From: an uncultured Pseudoflavonifractor sp.
GTDB lineage: Bacteria > Bacillota > Clostridia > Oscillospirales > Oscillospiraceae
DNA: 64,000 nucleotides
Direction of reading: 5' to 3'
Assembly (NCBI GenBank): GCA_947651395.1
Contig: CANSYW010000002.1
Location: 62,001 to 126,000, forward strand
In this document: piece after piece, positions 57,147 through 64,000 of the stretch
Position numbering within the stretch: position 1 is the first letter of the stretch
How the letters are laid out: each line of letters begins with the position of its first letter
Translations under genes and position numbers: made by a program
Notes under the pieces: generated by a model
The model's input: the letters and a program-made list of their open reading frames with translations, nothing else
What the model was told of the DNA's origin: nothing
The model's database searches: none

Positions 57147-57174
57147 AACGATAGGAAAGGAAGTGACGGCCTCC

Positions 57175-58341
57175 ATGAGTATTCGTCCCTGCGCCCTGAG
57201 GAGCGAGGCATTTTGTACCCTGAAAGAGGCGTATGATCAGCGTGACGCCCAGGCCCTCAAGTGGCGCAAGCAAGGGAAAAAGGTAATTGGAAAGCTGGGC
57301 TTCGACGTCCCCGATGAGCTGCTTTTGGCGGCGGGAATGTTTCCGGTGCAGGTCTGCGCCGATGCCGGAAAGCCGCTGGCGGAGGCGAATAAGTATCTGG
57401 AAAACGCCTTTGAGTCCGTGGTGCGCGCCCAGTTTGAAAAGCTGGTAGACGGCACCTATGGTGAACTGCTGGACGGGCTTGCTATTTCCAATTCCAACGA
57501 CACCATCATCCGCATTTTCTACTACCTGCGGGAGATCCACCGGGTGGAGCCGGAGAAAAACGTCCCTCCCGTCACCTTTATTGACTGGACCTTTACCCGC
57601 AGCCGCCTGTGGCAGAACCGTTGCGAGTTCGTCATTGAGCTGTTTAAGCAGCAGGTGGAGCAATGGGCGGGCAGAACGGTGAGCGATGATGAGATTCGCG
57701 CCGCGGGCAAGCTGATGAACGAGAACCGGGCAGCCCTCCGGGCCATGGCGGCTCTTCGACATGGGGAGGAGGTCCGTATCAACGGCAGCGAGGCCCTCAC
57801 CATCATCGGCGCCGGGCTGTTTATGGATAAGGAAGAGCATACCGAGCTGGTTCGCCGGGTGGTGGAGGACGCCAAGGCTTGGGCTCCTGTCACCGGAAAA
57901 CGAGTGTTCTACAGCGGAGCAAACCATGAGGACACCGCCCTGTATGAAAAGCTGGAGGAGCTGGGCCTTGTGGTGGTGGGAGAGGATACCGACTGGGGTG
58001 ACCGCTCCTATGAACGGGACATGGATCTCTCCTGTCCTGTCATTCGCGGGATCGTCGACCGATATTTTCTTCGCACACCTACCGTGGAAAAATCCCGGGT
58101 GGCCCAAAGCGTGGAGATCCTCTCCGGGCAGGTGGAGGCCACCGGCGCCCAAGGGGTGATCTTCTACACCAACGCCTATGCCGAGGTGGCCACCTTCAAT
58201 ATGCCGGAGCAGAGGAAAATGCTGGAGGGCAGGGGCATAAAGCATATGACTTTCAGCAGGATGACCTATCCTCTCCGCAAAAACGAGGGGCTTGACGAAA
58301 AGCTGGCGGAGTTTGCCGCGGAAATGAAGGGAGGCGAGTGA
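57175..58341 (+). CDS. 2-hydroxyacyl-CoA dehydratase-like subunit lacking cluster cysteines (1)
   Basis: 388 residues from ATG 57175, after GAAAGGAAG. The fold pattern is that of HgdB/BcrB-type subunits: VIGKLGFDVPDELLLAAGMFPVQV, LAISNSNDTIIRIFYYLREIH, TGAQGVIFYTNAYAEVATFNMPEQRKML. In characterised members, Cys sits in each: GxxC-x3-PxEL, the CD pair, and the kFCD motif. Here they are G-F-D-V-P, N-S-N-D and N-A-Y-A-E, so none of three ligands is present. The remaining cysteines (for example C6, C14) are not in cluster positions. It overlaps the next gene's ribosome site and is surely its partner. Confidence 0.75.
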   Translation: MSIRPCALRSEAFCTLKEAYDQRDAQALKWRKQGKKVIGKLGFDVPDELLLAAGMFPVQVCADAGKPLAEANKYLENAFESVVRAQFEKLVDGTYGELLDGLAISNSNDTIIRIFYYLREIHRVEPEKNVPPVTFIDWTFTRSRLWQNRCEFVIELFKQQVEQWAGRTVSDDEIRAAGKLMNENRAALRAMAALRHGEEVRINGSEALTIIGAGLFMDKEEHTELVRRVVEDAKAWAPVTGKRVFYSGANHEDTALYEKLEELGLVVVGEDTDWGDRSYERDMDLSCPVIRGIVDRYFLRTPTVEKSRVAQSVEILSGQVEATGAQGVIFYTNAYAEVATFNMPEQRKMLEGRGIKHMTFSRMTYPLRKNEGLDEKLAEFAAEMKGGE

Positions 58342-58343
58342 GC

Positions 58344-59708
58344 ATGGCAGAGGAGAAAAAACCGGCCTCCAGATCCGCGGCGGTAAAGAAGCTGGCGGCC
58401 ACCAAGGCGGCGGGAGAATACCAGAAGAAATGGTTCCTTGAAATGCGGGAACGGGTGGAGCGAGAGGGCTGCGACTTTGCCATTCTCAACGCCGACGTGC
58501 CCATGGAGATATTTCGGGCCATGGACATCCCCTTTGTGGTGAATCAATGGTGGTCCGCCATCTGCGGCGCCAAGCGGAAGACCAAGCGGTATTTTGAGCT
58601 GATGCGGGAAAACGGCTATCGACCGGATCTTGACAGCTACTGTGCCATGGCCCTTGCGGAGAGCTACGATCCCGACGACAAAAAGCTGGACGAGGAGGGC
58701 AATCCCATCGGCCCCTGGGGGGGGCTGCCCAGGATCTCCATCAGCATTACCCGGGCCACCAGTGACAGCCTGGTCAAGATCTACGATCTTTTGGCCCGCA
58801 ACCACGGCGGAGAGCTCTATGTGATGGGCAACACCATCGCCCGCAAGACGCCCCTCAATTGGTATGAGCTTGCCGCTGACCGCTGGGAGGAGATCTACGA
58901 CAGTGACCGCCTGGACGCAGCGGTGGAGGATCTCAAGGAGCTCATCCGCTGGCTGGAGAGGAAAACGGGCAGGCGGTTTGATATGAACAAGCTGCAAGAG
59001 GTCATGGACCTGGTCAATGAGCAGGAGGGCTGGTACAAAAAGATACGGGATCTTATCGCTCAATGTCACCCCGTGCCTGTCACGGTGGTGGACACCATCA
59101 ACGCCGTGATGCAGGCCCAGTGGCAGCGGGGGACCCGCTGGGCCGCCGACCATGCCCGGGGACTTTATGAGGAGATCAAGGTCCTTGTGGACAAGGGCGA
59201 GGCGGCGGTGCCCAATGAGAAGCTGCGTATGATGTGGCTGGGCCGGGGCATGTGGCAGGACTTTGCCTTCTATCAGCGCTTTGAGGAAAAGTATGGGGCG
59301 GTGTTCATGTGGTCCATGTATCTGGCCATGGGCGCCGACGCCTATACCAGGAACCATGTGGAAAAGGATCCCCTGCGCGCTCTGACAGCCCGGTTTGTGG
59401 GCATGGAGGACTTTTTGCACATGCCGCCCTGGAACAGCTCCTGGTTTATCCAGCAGGCCAGGCAGAACGATATTGACGGCGTAGTATATATGATCCCCGA
59501 CAACGACGTTATCGCGCTGGAGGGCAGCTATTTCATCATCAGGAATCTGGAGGATGCGGGCATCCCTGTGCTTAGCTTCCAGGCAGACCCGGTCAATGTG
59601 GGGAAATGGAACGCCGAGACCATGACCGGCATGGTAGAGGAATTCATAGAGCAAAGAGTAATACCAAATAGAGAGAAAATTAATAAAAAATCCCCATCTG
59701 TACAATAA
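58344..59708 (+). CDS. 2-hydroxyacyl-CoA dehydratase-like subunit lacking cluster cysteines (2)
   Basis: 454 residues from ATG 58344, nine bases after GGGAGG. Aligns to HgdA/BcrC-type subunits: CDFAILNADVPMEIFRAMDIPFVVNQ, GYRPDLDSYCAMALAE, ISITRATSDSLVKIYDLL, GVVYMIPDNDVIALEGSYFI and GIPVLSFQADP. Positions that hold cluster Cys in HgdA-like proteins read as N, D/T and D. One Cys (SYC) is shifted. The last 25 codons are AT-rich (ERVIPNREKINKKSPSVQ), unlike the rest of the gene, so the 3' end may have been altered. No activator ATPase gene is nearby. Confidence 0.75.
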   Translation: MAEEKKPASRSAAVKKLAATKAAGEYQKKWFLEMRERVEREGCDFAILNADVPMEIFRAMDIPFVVNQWWSAICGAKRKTKRYFELMRENGYRPDLDSYCAMALAESYDPDDKKLDEEGNPIGPWGGLPRISISITRATSDSLVKIYDLLARNHGGELYVMGNTIARKTPLNWYELAADRWEEIYDSDRLDAAVEDLKELIRWLERKTGRRFDMNKLQEVMDLVNEQEGWYKKIRDLIAQCHPVPVTVVDTINAVMQAQWQRGTRWAADHARGLYEEIKVLVDKGEAAVPNEKLRMMWLGRGMWQDFAFYQRFEEKYGAVFMWSMYLAMGADAYTRNHVEKDPLRALTARFVGMEDFLHMPPWNSSWFIQQARQNDIDGVVYMIPDNDVIALEGSYFIIRNLEDAGIPVLSFQADPVNVGKWNAETMTGMVEEFIEQRVIPNREKINKKSPSVQ

Positions 59709-59782
59709 AAAATCGAATTTTTTTCGGCTGAACATATTCACAAATTGGTTGAGATGTATTATAATAACAGGAGGTCATCCAT

Positions 59783-61003
59783 ATGTCTTGTAAAGGTCCC
59801 CTTTCCGGTTACCGTGTTCTTGATATGACCCAGTTTGAGTCCGGCACCGTCTGCACCGAGACCCTGGCCTGGCTGGGGGCTGAGGTGCTGAAGGTGGAGC
59901 GGCCCGTCAAGGGTGAATTGGGCCGCTACTCTCAGGCCAACCCCGGGGTGGACAGCTACGGCTTTGTAGTCATGAACATGAACAAGAAGTCCATTACCTG
60001 CGACGCCAAGTCTCCCGAAGGCCTTGCTCTGTTGGAGAAGCTGATGAAGGTGTGCGATGTGGTGGTGGAGAACATGGGCCCCGGCTCCATGGATAAGCTG
60101 GGTCTGACCTACGACCGCTGCAAGGAGCTCAACCCGAAGATCATCTATGCCAGCCTGAAGGGGTTTGATCAGACGGGGCCCTATAAGGATTATCCCGCCT
60201 TCGATCCCATCGCTACCCACACCGGCGTTATGGTCTCCGCCACCGGTCTGCCGGAGCAGCCCATCAAGTGCGGCGTCTCCGTGGCTGATTCAGGCACCGG
60301 TATGACCCTGGCCATGAGTATCATTGCCGCTCTGCTCCAGCGGGAGCGGGAGGGCATCGGTCAGCGGGTGGACGTGGCCATGCAGGACTTTATGATCTGT
60401 CTCAGCCGTTCTCAATGGGAGCCTTTCCTCAACAAGGGCAAGCCCAACCGCCGGGTGGCCAACGGCATGCCTCTGGAGGATGTGGCCCCCTCGGACACCT
60501 ATCCCTGCAAGCCTTTTGGTCTCAACGACTATGTGCATATCTACTGCTCCCGCCATCCCGGCAGCAAGCAGTGGGATAACCTGTGCGACGTCATCGGACG
60601 GCCCGACCTGAAGCAGGATGTGTGCCCTGAGATGGCCACACCCACCAGCCGTTTTGTCCACCGGGACATTTGTGACGGCGCCATTAAGGACTGGCTGAAG
60701 AATTACACCAAGTTTGAGGCGATGGACATCCTCTGTAAGGCCGACATCCCCGCCGGAGCCTTGTTGGACTGCGAGGACATTACCAACGATCCTCAGTATC
60801 AGGAGCGGGGTATCATTGTAGAGGTGGAGCATCCCCAGCGGGGCAAGTTCAAGATCCCCGGCTTTGCTCCCAAGATGAGCGCCGTCAAGGTAGAGTACGA
60901 GTGCAGCCCGGAGCTGGGCGGCAGCAATGAGGAGGTCTACGGCAAGCTGTTGGGCCTCTCTGCGGAAGAGCGTTCCGCACTGAAGGAAAAGAAGGTCATC
61001 TGA
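59783..61003 (+). CDS. CaiB/BaiF family (type III) CoA-transferase
   Basis: 406 residues. N-terminal GPLSGYRVLDMTQFESGTVCTETLAWLGAEVLKVERP and ITCDAKSPEGLALLEKLMKVCDVVVENMGPG are diagnostic. The catalytic Asp is likely D in YPAFDPIATHTG. AGG-AGG-T eight bases before ATG. It would activate the imported acid using another acyl-CoA or act on the dehydratase product. A TTCACA-17-TATAAT match just upstream starts too close to the ribosome site to be the promoter. Confidence 0.92.
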   Translation: MSCKGPLSGYRVLDMTQFESGTVCTETLAWLGAEVLKVERPVKGELGRYSQANPGVDSYGFVVMNMNKKSITCDAKSPEGLALLEKLMKVCDVVVENMGPGSMDKLGLTYDRCKELNPKIIYASLKGFDQTGPYKDYPAFDPIATHTGVMVSATGLPEQPIKCGVSVADSGTGMTLAMSIIAALLQREREGIGQRVDVAMQDFMICLSRSQWEPFLNKGKPNRRVANGMPLEDVAPSDTYPCKPFGLNDYVHIYCSRHPGSKQWDNLCDVIGRPDLKQDVCPEMATPTSRFVHRDICDGAIKDWLKNYTKFEAMDILCKADIPAGALLDCEDITNDPQYQERGIIVEVEHPQRGKFKIPGFAPKMSAVKVEYECSPELGGSNEEVYGKLLGLSAEERSALKEKKVI

Positions 61004-61015
61004 TCAAGGCTGCTC

Positions 61016-61056
61016 CGGCACGTCGCCGCCCTGCTCTGTGGGGCGGCGGCGTGCCG
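61016..61056 (+). repeat. Intercistronic 16-bp hairpin
   Basis: CGGCACGTCGCCGCCC pairs with GGGCGGCGGCGTGCCG (one G-U), 9-base loop; no U-tract. Confidence 0.55.
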
Positions 61057-61102
61057 ACGCTTATACATTGATTTTTCCGCGAGAAAAAGAGGAGTGGAGC
61101 AT

Positions 61103-62692
61103 ATGCTGCCTTTGGAAGAACTGACGGTGGGACAATTGCTCAGAAGGACGGCCCGGCGCTTGCCCGAACGACCTGCCATGGAGTATGGGGACAGAACATG
61201 GAGCTATCGGGAATTTGACGCCCAGGTGGATCTGTGGGCCCGCCGGCTTCTTGGCCTGGGGATCCGCAAGGGAGAACGGGTGGGCCTGTGGTGCGAGATG
61301 GAGCCCCGCGCCGTTTTCCTCATGTACGCGCTGGTTCGCATCGGGGCGGTGTGCGCCATGTTCAACACCAGCCTTCGGCGGCCCGAGCTCAGATCTCTGC
61401 TGGAGCGCACCCGGATCTCCACCCTCCTTTATGGTGGGGGTTATAAGGAGTTGGACTATCCTGAAATATGCCGGGGACTGGAAGAGGAGTTGCCCTGTCT
61501 GGAGCGTATGTATTACGTCAGCGAGGCGCCCCGGTCCGGCTATCCTGCTTTGGAGGAGATCCTGCCGGCCACCCCGGCGGAGCTGGAGTGGGCGGAGGAG
61601 GTGGTGCGCCCGGAGGACACTGCCTTTATCCTCTACACCAGCGGCACCACCAGCGCCCCCAAGGCGGTGATGGGCAGCCACTTCAGCCGGGCCAACAGCG
61701 GAGTGCTCCAGGCCCATGATCTGGGGGCCACCCAGGACGACCGGTTCTGCGTGGGCATGCCCATGTTCCACTGCTTTTGTCTGTCGGTGAATATCCTGGC
61801 GGCCTGCGCCGTGGGGGCCTGCCTCTGCCTGCCGGCGGGTCGGCGGACGGGAGAACTGCTGGAGACCATTACCAGGCGGCGGTGTACGGTGTTCAGCAGC
61901 GTGCCTGCCCTGTTCCACGCCATCCTCTGCCGGGAGGACTTTGACCGCTGGGATCTGTCCTGCCTGCGTACCGGCTTTATCGGCGGCAGCCTTTATCCCG
62001 CCGCCCTTTTCCGGGAGATCGACGAGCGCTTCGGGGAGAACTTTACCCTGCTGTCCAGCCTGGGCCAGACTGAGGCCACCGCGGGGCTTACCACCTCCTT
62101 TTTGGGTGACACGCTGGAGGTGCGCAGCGAGACCGTGGGCCACTTTATGGATCATGTGGAGGGGAAGATCGCCGATATTGAGACCGGTGCGGCCCTCCCT
62201 CCGGGACGGTCGGGGGAGATTTGCGTGCGGGGCTATCTGGTGATGCAGGGCTACTACGGCCAGGGTGAGGAGACCGCCAGGGCCATCGATCCGGAGGGCT
62301 GGCTCCACACCGGGGACATGGGCTGTATGGACGAGAAGGGAAATATCCGCATGACGGGTCGGCTCAAGGAGCTCATTATCCGGGGGGGCGAGAACATCAG
62401 CCCCGCGGAGGTGGAGAATGTTGCCGCGGAGTGGCCGAACATCAGCATGTGCAAGGCGGTGGGCGTTCCGGACGGGCACTACGGGGAGGAGATCTGTCTG
62501 TGTGTCATCCCCCGGGAGAGGGGAGACTGGGACGAGGAGGCCTTCCGGGAATGGCTCAGACCTCGGCTGGCCGCCTTTAAGCTTCCGAGATACATTTTAC
62601 TGCTGGAGGAGTTCCCCCGGACGGTCACCGGAAAGATCCGGCCCGCCGAGCTCCGGGCTCTGGCCGTGGAGCGGCTGGGTCTGGATCGATAG
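61103..62692 (+). CDS. AMP-dependent acyl-CoA ligase
   Basis: 529 residues from ATG 61103, eight bases after AGAGGAG; GTG 61094 is less likely. ANL motifs: FILYTSGTTSAPKAVMGSH (P-loop), SLGQTEATAGLTTS, GWLHTGDMG, GRLKELIIRGGENISPAEVE and the C-terminal catalytic lysine in RTVTGKIRPAEL. Like medium-chain or aromatic acyl-CoA synthetases. Provides an ATP-dependent route to CoA activation in addition to the CoA-transferase before it; having both in one operon is unusual. Confidence 0.9.
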   Translation: MLPLEELTVGQLLRRTARRLPERPAMEYGDRTWSYREFDAQVDLWARRLLGLGIRKGERVGLWCEMEPRAVFLMYALVRIGAVCAMFNTSLRRPELRSLLERTRISTLLYGGGYKELDYPEICRGLEEELPCLERMYYVSEAPRSGYPALEEILPATPAELEWAEEVVRPEDTAFILYTSGTTSAPKAVMGSHFSRANSGVLQAHDLGATQDDRFCVGMPMFHCFCLSVNILAACAVGACLCLPAGRRTGELLETITRRRCTVFSSVPALFHAILCREDFDRWDLSCLRTGFIGGSLYPAALFREIDERFGENFTLLSSLGQTEATAGLTTSFLGDTLEVRSETVGHFMDHVEGKIADIETGAALPPGRSGEICVRGYLVMQGYYGQGEETARAIDPEGWLHTGDMGCMDEKGNIRMTGRLKELIIRGGENISPAEVENVAAEWPNISMCKAVGVPDGHYGEEICLCVIPRERGDWDEEAFREWLRPRLAAFKLPRYILLLEEFPRTVTGKIRPAELRALAVERLGLDR

Positions 62693-62701
62693 AGCAAAGG
62701 A

Positions 62702-62734
62702 ACGCCGTGGGCCAGGGGTGGTCCACGGCGTTCT
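62702..62734 (+). terminator. Weak terminator before the MATE gene
   Basis: ACGCCGTGG (62702-62710) pairs with CCACGGCGT (62723-62731), followed only by TCTG. Confidence 0.45.
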
Positions 62735-62754
62735 GAGAGAAGGGAGGACAGCCT

Positions 62755-64000
62755 GTGGGACTGTTTGTCAGGGATCGGGATTTTTATAAAAAGATATTGA
62801 CCATCGGAGGCCCTATTGCCGCCCAGCAGGTCATCACCGTGGGTGTGAACATGATGGACACGGTGATGCTGGGCCAGCTCAACGAGACCGCCATCTCCGC
62901 CAGCGCCGCCGCTACGCAGGCCCATACCCTGTTCCACTTTATGGCTATGGGGATGGGCATGGGGGCCAGTGTGCTCATTGCCCGGTACTGGGGTGCGGGG
63001 GAGATGCCCAGCCTGCGCAAAAGCCTGAGCCTGATGTACCGCTGCTGTATCCTTATCGCGGCCCTCTTTACTCTGACGGTGGCCCTGGCCCCACACTGGG
63101 TCATGTCTCTTCTGACCCCGTCGGAGGCGGTGATCGCGGAGGGGATCCGGTATCTTCGCTGGGCCCTGCCCTGCTTCTTCTTGGCGGGCTTTTCCCTGAC
63201 CACCACGGTGGTTTTGCGGAACCTGGGGAAGATGCATGTGCCTATGTTGGTGTCTGTAGGAGCCTTCTTTATCAATATCTTTTTCAACTGGGTCTTCATC
63301 TTCGGGAAGCTGGGAGCCCCGGAGATGGGTGTGGCTGGGGCGGCCCTGGGCACCCTGATCAGCCGGAGCTTTGAATTTCTTGTCATTTGCGGGTATTTCT
63401 TTTTTTATGATAAGGTGGCTCACTTTCGGCTGCGGGATATCCTGGCCCCCTGTGGAGATCTGCTGCCGGAATTTCTGCGCATCTCCCTGCCGGTGATGAT
63501 CAGCGATACCCTTTTGGGCCTGGGCAGCAGCGTGAGCATGTCCATTGTGGGCCATATCAGCGACGCCTTTATGTCGGCCAACACCATCACCAATGTCACC
63601 CAGCAGATCACCACCGTCTTTACCGCTGGGCTGGGGCAGTCGGCGGTCATTATCACCGGCAACACTCTTGGACGGGGGGAACGGGAGAAGGCCCAGGCCC
63701 AGGGGGTCACCTTCACCCTTTTGGGCTTTCTGCTGGGGGCGGCGTGCGGTGGGATCATCCTGCTCATCAGCCCCGGGGTGGTGGGAAGCTACAAGATCAC
63801 CCCGGAGACCTATGCCATCGCCATGGAGCTTATGCGGGCGGTGGCGTGTATCGTGGTGTTTATGGCCCCCGCCTCCATCCTCACCAAGGGAGTCCTTCGG
63901 GGGGGCGGAGACACCCGCTTCCTCATGATCGCAGACGTGTTTTTCCTCTGGGCGGTGAGCGTGCCCCTGGGCTACTGCGCGGGGCATTTGTGGCACTGGA
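62755..64000 (+). CDS. MATE-family multidrug/Na+ exporter (truncated by window)
   Basis: Open from GTG 62755, seven bases after GGGAGG, to the window end: 415 codons of an expected 440-460. Begins FVRDRDFYKKILTIGGPIAAQQVITVGVNMMDTVMLGQL, the MATE start. About ten helices in two halves, the second opening FLRISLPVMISDTLLGLGSS. Absent from the ORF track only because no stop is reached. Substrate unknown; may be cotranscribed with the ligase or be an independent gene. Confidence 0.88.
   Translation, partial: MGLFVRDRDFYKKILTIGGPIAAQQVITVGVNMMDTVMLGQLNETAISASAAATQAHTLFHFMAMGMGMGASVLIARYWGAGEMPSLRKSLSLMYRCCILIAALFTLTVALAPHWVMSLLTPSEAVIAEGIRYLRWALPCFFLAGFSLTTTVVLRNLGKMHVPMLVSVGAFFINIFFNWVFIFGKLGAPEMGVAGAALGTLISRSFEFLVICGYFFFYDKVAHFRLRDILAPCGDLLPEFLRISLPVMISDTLLGLGSSVSMSIVGHISDAFMSANTITNVTQQITTVFTAGLGQSAVIITGNTLGRGEREKAQAQGVTFTLLGFLLGAACGGIILLISPGVVGSYKITPETYAIAMELMRAVACIVVFMAPASILTKGVLRGGGDTRFLMIADVFFLWAVSVPLGYCAGHLWHW

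Noticed and set aside
59737-59765. TTCACA-17-TATAAT promoter before the CaiB gene
   Set aside because: The transcript would start inside the ribosome site (AGGAGG at 59769), leaving no usable leader.

Overview
The window looks like chromosome from a GC-rich (about 60%) gut member of the Clostridia, most likely Oscillospirales in the Flavonifractor / Lawsonibacter / Pseudoflavonifractor neighbourhood. This is inferred from gene content: BlaI/BlaR, rpsF-ssb-rpsR, a SpoIIQ-like sporulation peptidase with a sigma-F-type promoter, QueT, several SLH, VanW and BIG2 surface proteins, an [FeFe]-hydrogenase-like sensor cluster, and an Etf / acyl-CoA dehydrogenase energy-metabolism block. I could run no database search, so all assignments rest on reading motifs, start sites and gene order.

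Layout. 1-960: truncated BlaR1-like protease and its BlaI repressor. 1025-6621: leftward operon of adaptor, MacB-type ATPase, permease and an SLH protein. 6855-15404: SpoIIQ-like peptidase, a structured leader with queT, galU, rpsF-ssb-rpsR, a leftward DRTGG / HATPase / hydrogenase-like cluster, and serC-serA. 15410-27544: RCC1-repeat surface protein, GntR-regulated ABC transporter, XpaC-like protein, VanW protein, DUF2461 protein, a YkvI-like transporter and URO-D-family protein divergent from a LysR regulator, and a polysaccharide deacetylase.

27543-35344 is a 7.8-kb integrated element. It has a tyrosine integrase, a type I toxin/antisense-RNA locus, an XRE repressor with a matching operator region, a tightly packed rightward operon ending in two tandem rolling-circle Rep-like genes (the first with its catalytic residues lost), and a long repeat-rich non-coding right end. 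A near-identical 20-bp repeat and a perfect 24-bp repeat lie at both ends.

35438-43945: a zinc-ribbon/BIG2 membrane protein and an Fbp-type ABC importer with two recombining binding proteins, a fused permease and an ATPase carrying a large insertion. 43997-45752: an Lsa-type ABC-F gene behind a long attenuator leader with a six-codon upstream ORF. 45771-53485: a TetR regulator divergent from CoA-transferase, acyl-CoA dehydrogenase, a membrane protein, etfB, etfA and a second acyl-CoA dehydrogenase. 53577-62692: a PucR-family regulator divergent from a CitMHS-type transporter, two 2-hydroxyacyl-CoA-dehydratase-like subunits lacking the usual cluster cysteines, a CaiB/BaiF CoA-transferase and an acyl-CoA ligase. 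The window ends inside a MATE exporter.

How the parts fit. The right third reads as organic-acid catabolism: import, CoA activation, chemistry on the acyl-CoA, then reduction through Etf-linked dehydrogenases. The candidate undescribed system is the PucR-controlled block, because its dehydratase-like pair has lost the expected iron-sulfur ligands in both subunits and has no activator gene nearby. Second is the integrated rolling-circle element with its active/inactive Rep pair and repeated ends. No tRNA, rRNA or CRISPR array was recognised.
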